22,370 bases of DNA, from positions 1 through 22,370 of the forward strand of contig CALWXY010000043.1 of NCBI GenBank assembly GCA_944385595.1, read 5' to 3'. Made by a program: the position numbers and the translations under genes. Shown one piece after another: positions 22,010-22,370 of this stretch. Source of the DNA: an uncultured Oscillospiraceae bacterium. Lineage in GTDB: Bacteria > Bacillota > Clostridia > Oscillospirales > Oscillospiraceae. The notes under the pieces were generated by a model. That model was given only the letters and a program-made list of their open reading frames with translations, had not been told where the DNA came from and made no database searches. The first letter of the stretch is position 1. Each line of letters starts with the position of its first letter.

Positions 22010-22370
22010 TTGGCGAAAGAAATAGTCAAGGCAAATTTGAGCACGCAGATCACGGCGCGCATAATCGAGCTGATAGAGAGCGGCGAGTGGGAAGAGGGGA
22101 AGCGCATTCCCAAGGAGATGGATCTCGCTGCGATCTTTTCCGTCAGCCGCAGCATGACGCGCGAGGCGCTGCAGGTGCTGGTGAGCAACGGAATACTGGA
22201 GTCCAAATCCGGGGCCGGCACCTTTGTGTCCGACGGAGCCATCAAAAACATACACAACATGCAGTTTTTCGAGCGGATGCGGAGCAATATCGACTTCTGC
22301 GAGCTGTACGACGCGCGAATGCTGATTGAGCCGAGCCTCGCCTATTACGCCGCCATCAGGCGCACAGACG
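22010..22370 (+). CDS. GntR family regulator, FCD domain (partial, right edge)
   Basis: The first 120 codons of a regulator are open to the window end. The start is TTG at 22010, with GAGGGGG nine bases before it; no in-frame ATG occurs before the winged helix. The helix region reads NLSTQITARIIELIESGEW, IPKEMDLAAIFSVSRS and GILESKSGAGTFV, and the start of the FCD domain reads DARMLIEPSLAYYAA. It is a paralogue of the regulator at 15954-16667, with the same order of motifs including the linker IHNMQFF (IYNMRFF in the other). Standing divergent from the symporter operon, it is the likely local regulator of that operon and itself, through the TTGTnCTACAA-type sites between them (inference). The C-terminal part is outside the window. 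Confidence 0.9.
   Translation, partial: MAKEIVKANLSTQITARIIELIESGEWEEGKRIPKEMDLAAIFSVSRSMTREALQVLVSNGILESKSGAGTFVSDGAIKNIHNMQFFERMRSNIDFCELYDARMLIEPSLAYYAAIRRTD

Noticed and set aside
1..22370. CRISPR arrays, insertion sequences, tRNA or rRNA genes
   Set aside because: No regular spaced repeats, transposase motifs, terminal repeats, cloverleaf-like segments or rRNA-like stretches were noticed on either strand.

Overview
The window reads as a GC-rich (roughly 60%), strictly anaerobic, low-GC-phylum-type Clostridia chromosome, most like an Oscillospiraceae/Ruminococcaceae relative. The reasons are a T-box-controlled pheS-pheT operon, an IreB-family protein, the clostridial order nnr / GerS-like lipoprotein / alr / mazF, a four-subunit 2-oxoacid:ferredoxin oxidoreductase, and AT-rich sigma-A-type promoters standing out from GC-rich genes. 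No rRNA, tRNA, CRISPR array, insertion sequence or phage gene was seen. The lineage call is an inference from gene content.

Left part (1-4740, minus strand): about 330 bases of hairpin-rich DNA at the edge that may hold the first codons of an unrecognised gene; ireB with its own promoter and terminator; then pheS-pheT behind a Phe T-box leader. PheT carries an unusual insertion of about 105 residues rich in cysteine. The pheST promoter lies back to back with the promoter of the next block.

Middle part (4748-10884, plus strand): nnr (NAD(P)HX repair), a GerS-like lipoprotein, alanine racemase and MazF (with no MazE between alr and mazF), a membrane-anchored protein of unknown function, a strong terminator, a second unknown protein, and a pyrimidine-nucleoside phosphorylase with its own promoter.

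Right part (10931-22370): a metabolic region. A P-loop ATPase leads an operon for a 2-oxoacid:ferredoxin oxidoreductase (delta, alpha, beta, gamma). After a terminator come a class I CoA-transferase and a GntR/FCD regulator. Convergent to these is alanine dehydrogenase. Next is a minus-strand operon of a sodium:solute symporter and two tandem opine-dehydrogenase-family enzymes. Divergent from it is a second GntR/FCD regulator, which starts at a TTG codon and runs off the window.

The main hypothesis is that the right part is a small regulon for uptake and fermentation of an opine-like (N-carboxyalkyl amino acid) or related substrate. The symporter would import it, the opine dehydrogenases would split it to an amino acid plus a 2-oxoacid, Ald would deaminate alanine, the ferredoxin oxidoreductase would turn the 2-oxoacid into acyl-CoA, and the CoA-transferase would release or exchange the acid. 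Supporting this, the ald promoter and the symporter/GntR intergenic region share the site TTGT(A/C)CTACAA or a one-base variant. It matches the operator form known for FCD-type GntR regulators (TNGTNNNACNA). The sites are seen directly; the pathway, substrate and regulator-site pairing are inferred.
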